Of a stretch of 64,000 nt of DNA, positions 23,413 through 34,194 are shown piece by piece. The position numbers were made by a program, and so were the translations under genes. A model generated the notes under the pieces. That model was not told the DNA's origin and made no database searches. It was given only the letters and a program-made list of their open reading frames with translations. Position 1 is the stretch's first letter. Each line of letters begins with the position of its first letter. The stretch comes from Solea solea (taxonomy: Eukaryota; Chordata; Actinopteri; Pleuronectiformes; Soleidae). Where the stretch lies: contig NC_081146.1 of the NCBI RefSeq assembly GCF_958295425.1, forward strand, positions 23,618,395-23,682,394, written 5' to 3'.

Positions 23413-24171
23413 ATGTATTAATGAAAATGAATGACTAAATTAATCACATTGCACTGAATCACGATCATTGGCATGGAGCTGAATCAAAGTAGCCTGACTG
23501 AATCATATCATGGCCCATGTCACCAGATATGTATCGAGTCATTCTCCAAGGGAGGGATTTTAAGTCTGATTGATTTAAAATGGAGGCTCTCAATCGTGAG
23601 CTCCTCCCACCAGACGCCTGTCCTTCATACATGACAGACAACTGGACACAATGTCTTCATCTGTAAAAGCCTGGAATGTTTCTGTTTCTTTAGTTTGAAT
23701 TACAACACAGGCAATTCTGAAATAGCCACCTTTCCATCGAAGGGCCGTACAGCTGTTTATCAGAACAGCTGATATGAGGCGCCCTCTCTGGGATTGCTCT
23801 CCAGTCACTAGATAGACATTATGATATTAATTGGGAATTTATTGATCACTAATGCCAAAAATACAATGCCCACACCAAGCTGGGAAACTAAAGTGTCCAG
23901 TATGAATGGTTGTTTCTCTTCCCTGTTCATCTCTCCCTTTATATCAACTGAAATCCAGTCTCTAAAGAACAAACTGGTGCAGCTATACTGATGAATCGAT
24001 GGATCCACATGCAGTTTATTCCCTTTATCACTTGAGTGGATTTCATCCTTCATTGTAAAGAGCGCATTTTGTTCCTGCAGCCATTTCCACCAGCTCCCCC
24101 AGCTCTCAGTCAAACTGCGCGGCTCAGGCACTGTGTAATCATACCGCATTTTGAGGAATCTTAATCCAACA

Positions 24172-24172
<1 letters not shown>

Positions 24173-24205
<33 letters not shown>
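24173..24205. repeat. (CA)16 microsatellite
   Basis: Uninterrupted CA array, reflected in an artificial VCVCVC frame on the minus strand. Confidence 0.95.
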
Positions 24206-24207
<2 letters not shown>

Positions 24208-25104
24208 CCCTCACACGGGACGGCAGCGGCAGTGACAGAGGAAAGCCCGGAGCAGAGATGTGGAGTTTGAACACGCTGTCACGCTGATTTGCCGCTCAGG
24301 AATCAAGCTCGTGTGCTGCGTCAAAGCTGCCATTATGAGCGAGCAGATCTCATAGCTGCCTCGCAGCAGGACATAAGCTCCTTGAGTGTAATGAGGCACA
24401 CAAAGTTTTAGCCTTACTGATCAGTCTGACTTTACTGACTCAAAGAGCTGAAGGGCGGCAACTATATCAAAGCACTAAAACATAGAGGAGTGACTTTAGA
24501 GGCTGTCTGCTGTCTTCACTCTAATAGTTAACTTTATAGTATTTAATAGGTGTTTTTTAGAGATGATTTAAGCTTAACAAATATTGCATGTACAGCAGAG
24601 GTGGGGGCGAAATATCAATCCAACAATCCCCAACCTGACTTGTATAATTGTGTATTTGGATTTAGAAATACAATGTTCTAGACTGATATTCTATTTGGCA
24701 TCACTGCCTCATGACTGCTCACGGTGAGGCTCATAGTTATAATTAATTTGAGGGTAATGTGAATTAGAATTCCAACCCCTTCCTTGTGTCAAGATCTGGT
24801 GATGCGAGGTAAAATGTTTCTCTGACGTCCCTCATGTTGGTTCTGTTGATTAAATGACATTGATCCCTCATTTCTGGGTTCAAAGCAGCATTGTCTTTGG
24901 TTTCCATAGTGGCCCAACCTGTGCTTACCCACATCTGAAGGCCAAGTGCTACCTGGATACTAAGTGGGTATCGGGTATACTGGGTATACCCCAACCAGCA
25001 CTTACAAATGCAGTAAATTGATTAGGTAGTATATCTAATCATTGAAACAAACCAGTATTGCGTGCCCAAAAACACTTGCTTCTAAGGATCATAACTAGGT
25101 TATA

Positions 25105-25765
25105 CTCTTTATTCACTTCTGAAACTCTGTGTGCTTTGCACGTAATGGTGGCAGCTCCAGTACCTCCAGGACCAAGCTGAAAGTGCACGCATCTTCTCCC
25201 TCGAGTAAAGTTACCAGCCTCAGGTTTGAGCGTCTAGATCTTGCTTCCAGGTCCAGTATTTTCTCTTCGAGGTCTTTATTTTTACCCTCTAGAGAATGCA
25301 ACTTCGTTTGGAGCATGGTTACCTTGACTCCGGTGGTAGAAATCCTTGTCTCTGCCTGCGTCACTAGCCAAGGCGACAAACTCGATAGCAGCGAAGCCGT
25401 CGAATCTGATGGAAAACTCTGTTTTCCTGATAGCTGTCAGTACGGTGTCAAATCTGGCCCCCGACTCATCCGTTGCAGTTCGATCTTGCGTTGTGTCATC
25501 CTTAGGTGCTACACCAGCGCCAACCATCTCGTCTGTCTCCATAGCTTCAACACGAGGAAGCTAGCTCCCGGCGAGGTCAAGTTCAACAGTTTCGATTGAG
25601 TTGTTTATTTCGGCTTTGGCTAGCTTTTCTCTGCTTGAGAGGCATACCTATAAACTACACGGATATAAGTAGCGACACAGCGATACCCAAAAAGAACATT
25701 AAAAACTAAGGTAGCAGAGCAGGTAATAACGTGTCCACTCAGCACGCCGCCATAACCGGAAGTCT
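25105..25765 (-). pseudogene. L1-type LINE, 5' UTR and ORF1 fragment
   Basis: On the minus strand a candidate start near 25645 gives a short basic peptide (MPLKQRKASQ...) ended by a stop. A second frame (25542-25282) continues with METDEMVGAG and ...RFDTVLTAIRK. A third (25379-25113) holds a coiled-coil-like heptad stretch, then KILDLEARSRRSNLRLV, the hallmark junction between the coiled coil and the RNA-binding domain of fish L1/Tx1-type ORF1 proteins. It ends near LELPPL. Known ORF1 proteins bind the element's RNA. Frameshifts between the three pieces show it is dead. The 5' part is kept and ORF2 is absent. The plus-strand 156-codon frame is a shadow of this gene. Confidence 0.8.
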
Positions 25766-25904
25766 CATGTGGACAGTTCAGAAACTTAATACAAATGCTA
25801 AAAGATCTACTTAGAAACCTTTGGCTAAGTGCATCTTGTGTCTCCCCGAGCTCCCCCTGGGAATAATCAAAAGTTTAAGTTATATGTATCAAAGTTCTCA
25901 AGGT

Positions 25905-26112
25905 TCTCTGCTTTCCTCCCATAGTCCAAAAAAATGCAGATTTTTTGGGGGATTAGGTTAAGTGTGAGAGTGGATTGGAGAGTTTGTCACTATATGTAGC
26001 CCTGTGATGGACTGGTGACCTGTTCAGGGTGTGACCCCCACCTTTTACCCTATGACAGCACCCACCGCAACCCTCATTTGGGGGATAAATCGGTAGATGA
26101 TGGATGGACGGA
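25905..26112 (+). mobile_element. 3' half of the SINE-like repeat
   Basis: TTTCCTCCCATAGTCCAAAA, GTGATGGACTGGTGACC, TGTTCAGGGTGTGACCCCC and a terminal GATGGATGGAC follow the order of the 3' half of a very common fish retroelement. The head, as seen at 10139, is missing. Confidence 0.65.
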
Positions 26113-26706
26113 TCAAAGTTTTGGTTCTTTGTACAGTTGTGAAAACACGATAAGATACTGCTAATAATAGTGCTAGACTGTGAGTAGGCTACAAAAACAA
26201 CAGCATTGTGAGATATGTGTGTGTTCTCAAAGCTTGTGGTGTGTCTAAATTTGTTTCAGACCTTGTGGACCAGCAGAACAAAGGAATGTCATTTATCTTA
26301 ATCAAGTCTCTCTCAGTACAAACAACAGCTCATTTTAACACATTAGTGTGAAAACCGGGACACTAACACTGTCCACACTGTACAAAAAGAGAGGGGTCAC
26401 TGTCAAGACCATCGAGCATGGCCACCGTTCAGCTTGAAAGTTCTGAGGTGACTCTCAGATTCCCTGCAGGAAACGCTTGAAACACCATAGCCTTGGCGTT
26501 TTTGATGTCCCTCTCTGCATTTCCAAGTTCACGGGCTGTAATTAAGAAGCAGTGGCTGTTCAGTCATTATCAGCCAACTTGAGTGTGGCAAGTGAGCCAA
26601 GGGCTGGCCACCACTTTGGCTGTTTGATGAGACAGCAAAGACGCACATGAACCTCATTAGCTCCTCTGTACAGTCACCGTCTCCACCAGTGTTGTTGATG
26701 AGCTCG

Positions 26707-26734
<28 letters not shown>
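26707..26734. repeat. (GA)14 microsatellite
   Basis: Uninterrupted GA array; polypurine on the plus strand. Confidence 0.95.
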
Positions 26735-26737
<3 letters not shown>

Positions 26738-27009
26738 CAGATCTGAAACACATGCACCAGCGCGTCTCTTCATACTGTTTGTGATTCTGGGCACATTCAC
26801 GGCACACATGTTTTCTCCTTTGGTCGGTTCCAGCGAGTGTGAATAATAAGATTAGCACTGATTGTTCAAACAAAAAGACGAAACTAAAGTCAGTGGTTTT
26901 GTCGGAGTGCTGCATCAAGAATTACTGAAGGAGAAGAAGAGACAACAATGAACAAGAAAACTCATCGAGCTGCATCATGTGAACATACGACACATATACA
27001 CACGCGCCT

Positions 27010-27190
27010 ATGTTTTGGTTGGGTTTACCCACAATGCCCTGCGTTCACTCGACGCAAACCGAGACCTACGTTTTTAGGCGGACCAGAGTTCGCTTCTTTG
27101 GTGCGGCCACCTCCCTAAACGAACCAGACTTTCAGAGCAAACAAACTAGGATTCGATTTAGAAGGGCTGGTGTGAATGCTACAGAAGTAG
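27010..27190. repeat. Probable DNA-transposon fragment (AACGAACCAGACTTTCAG)
   Basis: TTTACCCACAATGCCCTGCG, AACGAACCAGACTTTCAGAG and GAAGGGCTGGTGTGAATGC read like a dispersed fish repeat. A weakly similar stretch (GGACTCGGACCGG ... GGTGTGAATACG) occurs near 55.3 kb. Boundaries are not defined. Confidence 0.4.
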
Positions 27191-28564
27191 CTATCTGAGG
27201 GAATTTAGGTATGTACTGTATGTAAAACCCTTCAATGTTTCCCATATCCATCTTGTTGTTGGATGGGATCTGGGAACATGTCAGGGAATCACAAACAGAA
27301 TCAGAAACAGAATGCTTGGTGACATTAGTCCACAGCAATGGCAATTTTTGAGAACCCATCATGGTCTTTGAATGGGTGTTTGCGTTTGTTTGACTCCAGG
27401 CCCCCAGGTCCCATTTTCTGGGACTTCCAAATTCCTTTGGATTGTTGTAAACATTGTTCATTGTTCCTTTTTGGTCTAACAGGCTGTGGTTGATAAGACC
27501 TTCTTTTACTTTTTCCCAACACAGACAGACTTAGACTACAATCCTATGCAAACTACAAGTCACTCACTGCTCAATTCTTTGGTTACAATGGGTGGAAACC
27601 AACCACTTCTATTTATCAAAGCATGTTACATTATCTACTGTATATTTTCATGGAAAAACCCAACTCTCATTCTTATTAGTCATGAACAGGCCAGTGTAGG
27701 CAACTGAGGGGGTTGTGGAAGGTCTTTAAGGTTCTCAGGTCGTGTTTTGATCTTTTCATTAATTGGCATTAAAACATTTATATTGTTATTTACGCCGACT
27801 TTAAGAGTCAAACAGTTCATTAAGCTCCACCCCTCACTTTTCCCCAGTCCCCACCCTCATCCCAATATGATCTCCTCTGGTTTCACATTAGTCTGTCACC
27901 TGATGGAAAGAGTCTTTTATCTGCGTTGTCATGGAGACATTTGGTATGAACGTCTGCACTGTTAATACCTTTCCTTTTTTTACGAAAGAGACGTTTCTAA
28001 CTTGGGAGTCTAAACATTTTGGCCTCACTTACTGTAATACCTGCTTTTGTGCTCATGGAGATAAGACAGGAAACAAATAAACCTCTTTTAAGTGATAATC
28101 CAAATGCCAATGTTGTGTGTTGCAAAGAAGGACCACCCATGTGACACGTGTAACAGCTGCCTTCACATTTCATCTCCTCGAGTATCACGTCACAGACGGA
28201 GATGATAATGGCCAGCGACTGAGAGATGACTGGAGGCAAGTGTGACGCCTCCGCCTCCCTTCAGAGGTCAGACTTAGTCCGGTTCACCTGTTGGTTCAAC
28301 CCAAGGACACACTGTAACCACACACAGGATGACCCCAACCACTATGTCCATAAAGGAAATCAGCTACATTTCTGTAAAATTGGGAAAATATATGGATACT
28401 TAATTTATCATTATTTTACAGCTTCATATTTTTAGTCTTAAGAGCAAAATTACTTTGTAACTAATTTATAGCCATATCTGGAACGATTGAATTAGTGAAT
28501 TATCCTTCATCATCCAAGAGATGTTTGGTAAATTTTGTGTTATGTTATTTAGAACATATACATA

Positions 28565-28680
28565 TAAATATTAACATAAAGGGTTTTGGGACAATTATGC
28601 AAATGTGTTTGGGGGACCCCAAAAATATCTACCGCGACCCAACTGTTGGTCCCGACCCAGCCTTTGGGAACCACTGATAT
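28565..28680. repeat. Dispersed repeat fragment, GGGTCCCG...TTTGGGAA family, second copy
   Basis: GGGGGACCCC, CCGCGACCCAACTG, GGTCCCGACCCAGCC and TTTGGGAACCACTG form the same edge as at 15060-15125. Repeated G/C-rich steps separated by AT-rich DNA are typical of an old DNA transposon edge. Confidence 0.55.
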
Positions 28681-28724
28681 TGGTCACTTCAGGTAAAGAG
28701 GGTGCTTGTTCCACTACACCTAAA

Positions 28725-28860
28725 AATAAACAATTGATGAATTAATTTCTACCATTGATTGATTATTTGCTTTGCCCATGAGATCTCAGAAATGTGGTGT
28801 GTTTTTCAATCCTCAAAATGTCAATTAATGTTTTGTTTTGTCCACATTTTTTTTTATCAT
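28725..28860. mobile_element. hAT MITE, third partial copy of the 2835-3110 family
   Basis: GATTGATTATTTGCTTTGCC, GATCTCAGAAATGTGG, CCTCAAAATGTC and TGTTTTGTTTTGTCCACA align with the left half of the family as seen at 21910. It breaks off in a T-run near 28855. No terminal inverted repeat is recognisable. Confidence 0.5.
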
Positions 28861-30449
28861 ATATATAAAAAAAACTAATGAGACTTGTTGGCAACAAACA
28901 AATGAATTGTTGTACTTTTTAAATAAATACATAAAATGGTTCACTGTGGGCGGAGAAATGGAGAGATGTCCTCATTTCATGTCATGTAAAAATCCAGAGA
29001 GCCCTAATTACTATTACTGAACAACCTGAAGATGAGACTTAACTGTCAGCTTTTTTCCTGCAGACCGCAGATTTAATCTTTATTCCCCACATTTTCTGCA
29101 AAAACCTTATACTTATACTTTACAGTCATCAGAAGGTCCAAGTTCTTTAGTATATGTTGAGGTCAAATTTCACTTTTTTCCATTTAGAAAACACTGGGTT
29201 CTCTGGAAATGTTTTTGGCACCGAATGAACTTCAGAGGCCGAACAATTGTTGAGAGGACATCAGAGAACACATCGCTGTTGTCAGCTTCTCAGTCTTTAT
29301 CACATTGTAGGTGACACAATGATTCAGACACACTGAGGCAGATAAACACCCAAAAAACTCTGCTTGAAGATGCAGATCTTAACCGTCTCTCAACACACCT
29401 GAAAAAGTAAACAGTATTAAGTAATAAAAGTAATAATAAGTATTTACACCACAGCACACATGAGTTGTTGATCCTCCGTCAGTCATTAAAAGTGTGTTCT
29501 TTGAAAATCCTGAGGAACGACGAACACAAACAAGTCGGCTGTAGACCCTGCGACTCCCATAATCTTGCACGGTGAAAACGCTGATTTTTGGACTCTGGTG
29601 CAGAGAAAGAGCAGAGTTTAGTAAGTGACACAAAGTTAATTTTCCACTTGGGAAATGCTGCGACAAAGCAGAAAACAACAGCACCTAATGCAACCACACT
29701 TCAAAAAACCTCCTCTGAAGCAGCCGTGTTCAGCCATGTTATCGTCACCACTGCTGCCTATACTTTCTTCTAGTTTCTCTCAAAGTTGAGATTCCTCGGC
29801 CTCCTCCTCCTCCTCCTCCTCCTCCTCCTCCCCTGCAGCCTTGAGGGACGGACGTCCCTAATACATACGTGTTCCCACATTTCAGTATAAATAGCGCATG
29901 TGAGGTGGCAGATAAAAATAATGTTCCTGAAAAAATCAAATGGTGAAGTACAACTTTCGCTTTAATCACCTGTTTAAAATTCTCGTCCGTGGTGCACGCG
30001 CCCCCCAAAGCTGCTCGCAGGTTTCATGGGAGGCGAAGCTAGTCGTCGTCGCTGCTGCTTCTGTAGAGGAGTGAGAGAGAGAGTGAGAGAGAGAGGATTT
30101 TTAACTAGTCTCACTCGTGATTCGCAAACCCCCCGCAGCGTCTCACATACATAAAGATGTGTTCATATAGTCTGTGTATTTTTAGACTTTCCATGGAGAA
30201 GAGAGCTGTGTGTGCAAGACTGACAGTGTCACAGCGAAGGAACAGTGGGGGAGAAGGAACCAGAGGAGTTGGTGTGTGCAAGTGAACCTTGTTTCAGTAA
30301 CTCGACGCTGTTCCTTGATTCAATATGAGTGTGGGAAAAATTGACTTGAACATTTTACAGAATCAACGTGCAGGTATAACTTTTACGAACTGAAAATATG
30401 TACGATATCTTTTGGAGACGATCGAGTTAATAGAAATATCACTTTACAG
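28861..30449. other. Spacer with a CTC trinucleotide array
   Basis: No gene is recognised. The (CTC)n tract lies at 29800-29832 and a GAGAGTGAGAG-type purine tract at about 30067-30095. Opposing frames at 29379-29773 overlap and have no domain. Confidence 0.55.
29800..29832. repeat. (CTC)11 microsatellite
   Basis: Trinucleotide array that produces a polyglycine run in a minus-strand frame; that frame is not a gene. Confidence 0.95.
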
Positions 30450-30600
30450 CAGAGGTCTCAAACCTGTGGACAGTGGGCCACATGCGGCCCTCCAATCCAT
30501 TCCAAAGTTATAATAGAGTGATTTCTGTATGTTTTTTTTTTTAAGTAACAGATTAATTTTGTATCGTAAAACATTTTTATTGTGAACTGTATATCATACC
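30450..30600. mobile_element. Left part of a non-autonomous hAT-like element (GGTCTCA ends)
   Basis: It starts CAGAGGTCTCAAACCTGTGG and continues GGGCCACATGCGGCCC, a very common edge of fish repeats. The interior CAGATTAATTTTGTATCG is shared with 15941-16109. The matching right end is not visible here. Confidence 0.6.
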
Positions 30601-31372
30601 ATATCAACTCAGACACTTTTATTTTGAAATTCTGTGAAAAATCACCTTTTTCCCCAAAAAGTTTGACATTTTTTATTCAGGTTTTGCACAAATTCAAAAT
30701 GTGCATATAAACAGATATTGGAGGGGAAAAAACTAATTACGTAAGAGGAACCAGTACAATGACCCAATTACATGAAAAGGCCCCAAAAAACACAATTAAC
30801 TCATGTTAAGTGTCCTTAAAAATACTAAAATACATTATGACAGCGAGAGTTTGTCTTTATTGTTACTTGTAATAAGAACAATGAAGCCTTTGACCAAACA
30901 AACATTGTGACAAAGTGTGGTAGTGAGGTCAGTGATTAGATTAATAGCACCATAAAAACCTTTTACCACAATGAAAATCAAGTTAAAAGAAAGGAACCTA
31001 AACGTCTGCTTCTCGAGGGGAAAAAACATCCGACAATAAACAGAGCCTCCATCCAAAAATGATCTGGATAACAATTTTCAAAACAATGAAAACCAGTCAA
31101 TAAAGAAATAAAGACAAATTTATGAACCAGTTCACTGTTTTCCTTCTGTCCTCGGCCGTTAATCACTGTCAGTCCTCTGCAGGTGTCTCAACCCACGGGT
31201 TCGGCATCAACCAGCAGCAGAGATTATGAAAAATGGCGAGAAACTTTTCTTCTTCTGTCCCTTTTTGCTTCTCCTTATTCACCATTTTTCTCTCATGTGT
31301 GAAAAACTGCAAACCCGTAATAAGCCCGTCCTAAGTGTTGTTTAATGAACTATTCCTACAATAAAGCACATG

Positions 31373-31422
<50 letters not shown>

Positions 31423-32740
31423 CGCTGCTCCATCGGTTAATTGTCCTCGTGTCTCTGACACCGGATCAGACTGGCTTAGTTCAGCCCGGTGGTTTGCAGA
31501 ATTACACCTCCAACGCCACAGTAATCTCCCGCTTTAAGCCCAGAAGATTTGCTAAAATATTCCTGTGAATAGAACCACTTTGCATTCAAGGTGGTGATGT
31601 ATGTGTGGAAATGTCAAAATATTCGTCTCTGGCCTTTGGCTTTGTTCTCTCCCCAGAGTCTCTGGGTTTATTTAAATCATTGCAAACCTTAGGCTACCTC
31701 TGCACACACCGGCCTTGGACCCCCGTGTGCGTATAGCTTCGCATCTTCCCTCCCACAGAACTTATTTCCGGCATTTCTCTTCTGCACGGTTACCTTGTCG
31801 CTGAACGTTTGCCTCCTGGTTTGTTTGTCTGTCTTGTTTTTTCCCCCCTCATTTGAATGTACAACCCTCGACCGAGCTCGTAACACAGACACGGCGATCA
31901 CGCATCGTGTTTATGAGTTTCTGATTCATTCTGGTGACGAGTGACGGCTGAAACTTTAAAACATTTCCCTTCACTTACTCAGTGGCAGCAGATGAAAGAC
32001 TTTAAATGTGCTTTTCCAACCAGGATTGCAGTGAAGCTCGCTGCTGTTTTCCCTTTTAAAGCTGCTCTTACAGGTGGAATTACAGGTTGTCGTTCTGCTG
32101 AAGCGAGGCTACGTCCATGTAAACACCACCTTCTCAGCTGCGAGTTGATCTAAACACGTTTATTTCTTTTTTTACTACACAGTGTATTATTCAACCACTG
32201 ATTTTATCCTGACAAGCCGTCGCCTCAGCCGCCCCCTAACCCACGAGTCTAAATCCACACCACTGTGTTCTAAAGCCTTCATTTCCAAACACTGGAACCC
32301 ACCATTCTGGGATCTTTATGACCTGTTTTATCTCATCAGAAATGTAAGATCTATTCCAAATGATCGTTCTTGGCACAATTTTACATACATTTATTGTGCC
32401 AGTTGTTAAAAATACCGAGTGGGCATATTTTCTTTCAATAAAATACAAAAAAACAAACATTTAAACATATGTTTCACAATTCAATCCATTTATTTATTAA
32501 GTAAAACCCAGAGGAACAAGCAAAGTGCGAAGTATTTTTTGAATTTTTAAACTTGTCAAAAAATCAGCAGTGACTGACACAAAAAGTTTTTTCCTTTTTG
32601 CCCCCGCTCCCTAACTTTCCGCGTTGACTGTCCCTTCACCGGTGTTTCCCGTGAGAACATTCGAGTCAGTGCCTGAAGTTTTATTCATAACCACGAGTTT
32701 GTGGCGAGTTCTGTCACGTCTGTCTCCATCAGACGTGACA
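30601..32740. other. Spacer with a long GT array
   Basis: No gene is recognised. (GT)23 lies at 31376-31421. Both strands have only short frames without domains. 31600-32150 contains little simple repeat. Confidence 0.55.
31376..31421. repeat. (GT)23 microsatellite
   Basis: Longest pure dinucleotide array of this type in the window; alternating purine-pyrimidine with Z-DNA potential. Confidence 0.95.
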
Positions 32741-33060
32741 GCATGTAACAATTAAACGTAGTAGTTATAGCCACCAGGGGGCGACTCTGCTGGTTGCAAA
32801 AAATAACCTTCAAAATGAGTGGCCTTCTCACTTGATTTGTAACTCCTTTTTAACTTTTTTAATGGTATTAATTGTCTCAGGTCTTCTACGATGTCAATTG
32901 TGTACATGATGTTTCCATTTTTGAGGAAAATAGACAATAAAGCATAGAACGGACATATACAGTAATCCTGGTAATGTACCTGATTGCAGGTGACATCTGT
33001 GAATTTCCGGGTTCAGAAACTGACTTATGGTGATAAAATTGCAAATCTTAAGGCTTCACA
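32741..33060. mobile_element. Dispersed repeat carrying a CTCF-like motif, copy 1
   Basis: TAGCCACCAGGGGGCGAC near the left side, a CTTCTCACTTGAT block, then ATCTGTGAATTTCC and AGGCTTCACAA near the right end also occur, in the same order, at 39572-39860. CCACCAGGGGGCGA (32771-32784) is a close match to the vertebrate CTCF core consensus. No coding content; superfamily not assigned. Confidence 0.6.
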
Positions 33061-33111
33061 ACGGATAGATGGATGGATGGAAAATATGCGACATCCGAAA
33101 GTATTTATAAG

Positions 33112-33201
33112 GAGCCCTGGAGGTGACATGGATGAGTTATAAAGCGTGTGCGGCTTAGTAAAGTGCACATGACGGAAACGTCTGTGTCACCTCCAGGGCT
33201 C
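33112..33201. mobile_element. Miniature inverted-repeat element, 17-bp arms
   Basis: GAGCCCTGGAGGTGACA (33112-33128) pairs exactly with TGTCACCTCCAGGGCTC (33185-33201) around a 56-nt loop. The arms and the short distance suggest a tiny MITE. No target duplication is clear. Confidence 0.7.
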
Positions 33202-33516
33202 TGTATATTTACATTAGTACACTGGTTTTCACGCTTTTAATAAAGTCTTAAAAAATAGAAAGGAAAGCCTGCTATAAGGAAACAATAGTTGTTTCCTCAA
33301 ACTTAGAACAAAGAGAAAACACTGGTGAAGTTCCCGTCGTGTCCTCTCCTGCTTGTTTCGTCCTCCTTTGTTCTCCTCTGTTGTCTCAGACCTCTGACAT
33401 CGTCTGAGTGCGTCTCCCTCCCGCTTCTCTCGCTCATGAAATTCAATTTACACCTCCAGCACGCTCACCGCTCTGCATTTATCTTATATTCTCCTCTCTT
33501 TGTCTGGCAGGAATAT

Positions 33517-33530
33517 GTATATATATACAG

Positions 33531-33564
<34 letters not shown>

Positions 33565-33578
33565 CATATATATATATG
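33517..33578. repeat. (TA)n microsatellite, interrupted
   Basis: AT-dinucleotide array with CAG, GTA and ACA interruptions. Confidence 0.93.
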
Positions 33579-33854
33579 ATGTATATGCACCCATATGAGC
33601 TGCAAACTATTTACCGAAAACAAACGTCCACATGAGCATCAAATACCTGATGCTTTTAAAAACAGCAGACCTGTCCTTTTTATTCCCAGCTGAGGCAGCA
33701 GGTTAGCAGCATCAACAGCGTCGCACACAGAGGACGGTGTTGTTTGTGAGGCTGTATAACCTGTGTGTGTGTGGGTGGGTGGGTGGGAAAGGTTAACATA
33801 TCTGTACAATGTAAACACACAGGACCTTTAAATGATCTCATTGTCTCAGGACTC

Positions 33855-33878
33855 CAGCAGCAGCAGCAGCAGCAGCAG
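33855..33878. repeat. (CAG)8 microsatellite
   Basis: Pure CAG array giving a serine run in one frame; no gene context supports translation. Confidence 0.92.
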
Positions 33879-34128
33879 CTCTACACCTACAGTACATACG
33901 TCATGTAAAATGGTCCAAATGCGTGACCCCGCAGTGCGTCGCGTCGCGGTTAATGTGTTTTGTTACCAGAGGCAGAGCCACTTACTCCGGAGTGAAAACA
34001 TCATAATTCAGCGGCGCGCGACACGTACGCTCACATCAGCGCGTAATGCTAAATGTATTCCTGTTTTTCTGTTTTTCACCGTCAGCAGTGAATCACGGTG
34101 CTCTGCTTCTTTGTTTTCCCTCACATTC

Positions 34129-34130
34129 AT

Positions 34131-34193
<63 letters not shown>

Positions 34194-34194
34194 T
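34129..34194. repeat. (ATTT)n tetranucleotide array
   Basis: About 16 perfect units. A tetranucleotide array is open in all frames, so three overlapping plus-strand frames pass through it; none is a gene. Confidence 0.95.

Larger units (their letters stand above)
22134..25104. other. Spacer with retro-tail pieces and a CA array
   Basis: No gene is recognised. A GATAAAGATAAAGATAAC stretch at about 22620-22660 looks like the tail of a minus-strand retroelement. A fragment at 23330-23412 (GTCAGCTGGGATTGGC, then a GAATGAATGG end) is the 3' end of the SINE-like repeat. The CA array lies at 24173-24205. 24206-24420 lacks simple repeats and may be single-copy. Confidence 0.55.
26113..28564. other. 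Spacer with a GA array and one repeat fragment
   Basis: No gene is recognised. (GA)14 lies at 26707-26734, and 27010-27190 is a probable old transposon. The remainder is mixed sequence without clear motifs. Short opposing frames at 27132-27522 overlap each other. Confidence 0.55.

Noticed and set aside
25129..25599. 156-codon plus frame
   Set aside because: It is the antisense shadow of the L1-type ORF1 on the minus strand.
29745..30008. Minus frame with a polyglycine run
   Set aside because: The run is the CTC microsatellite read in one phase.
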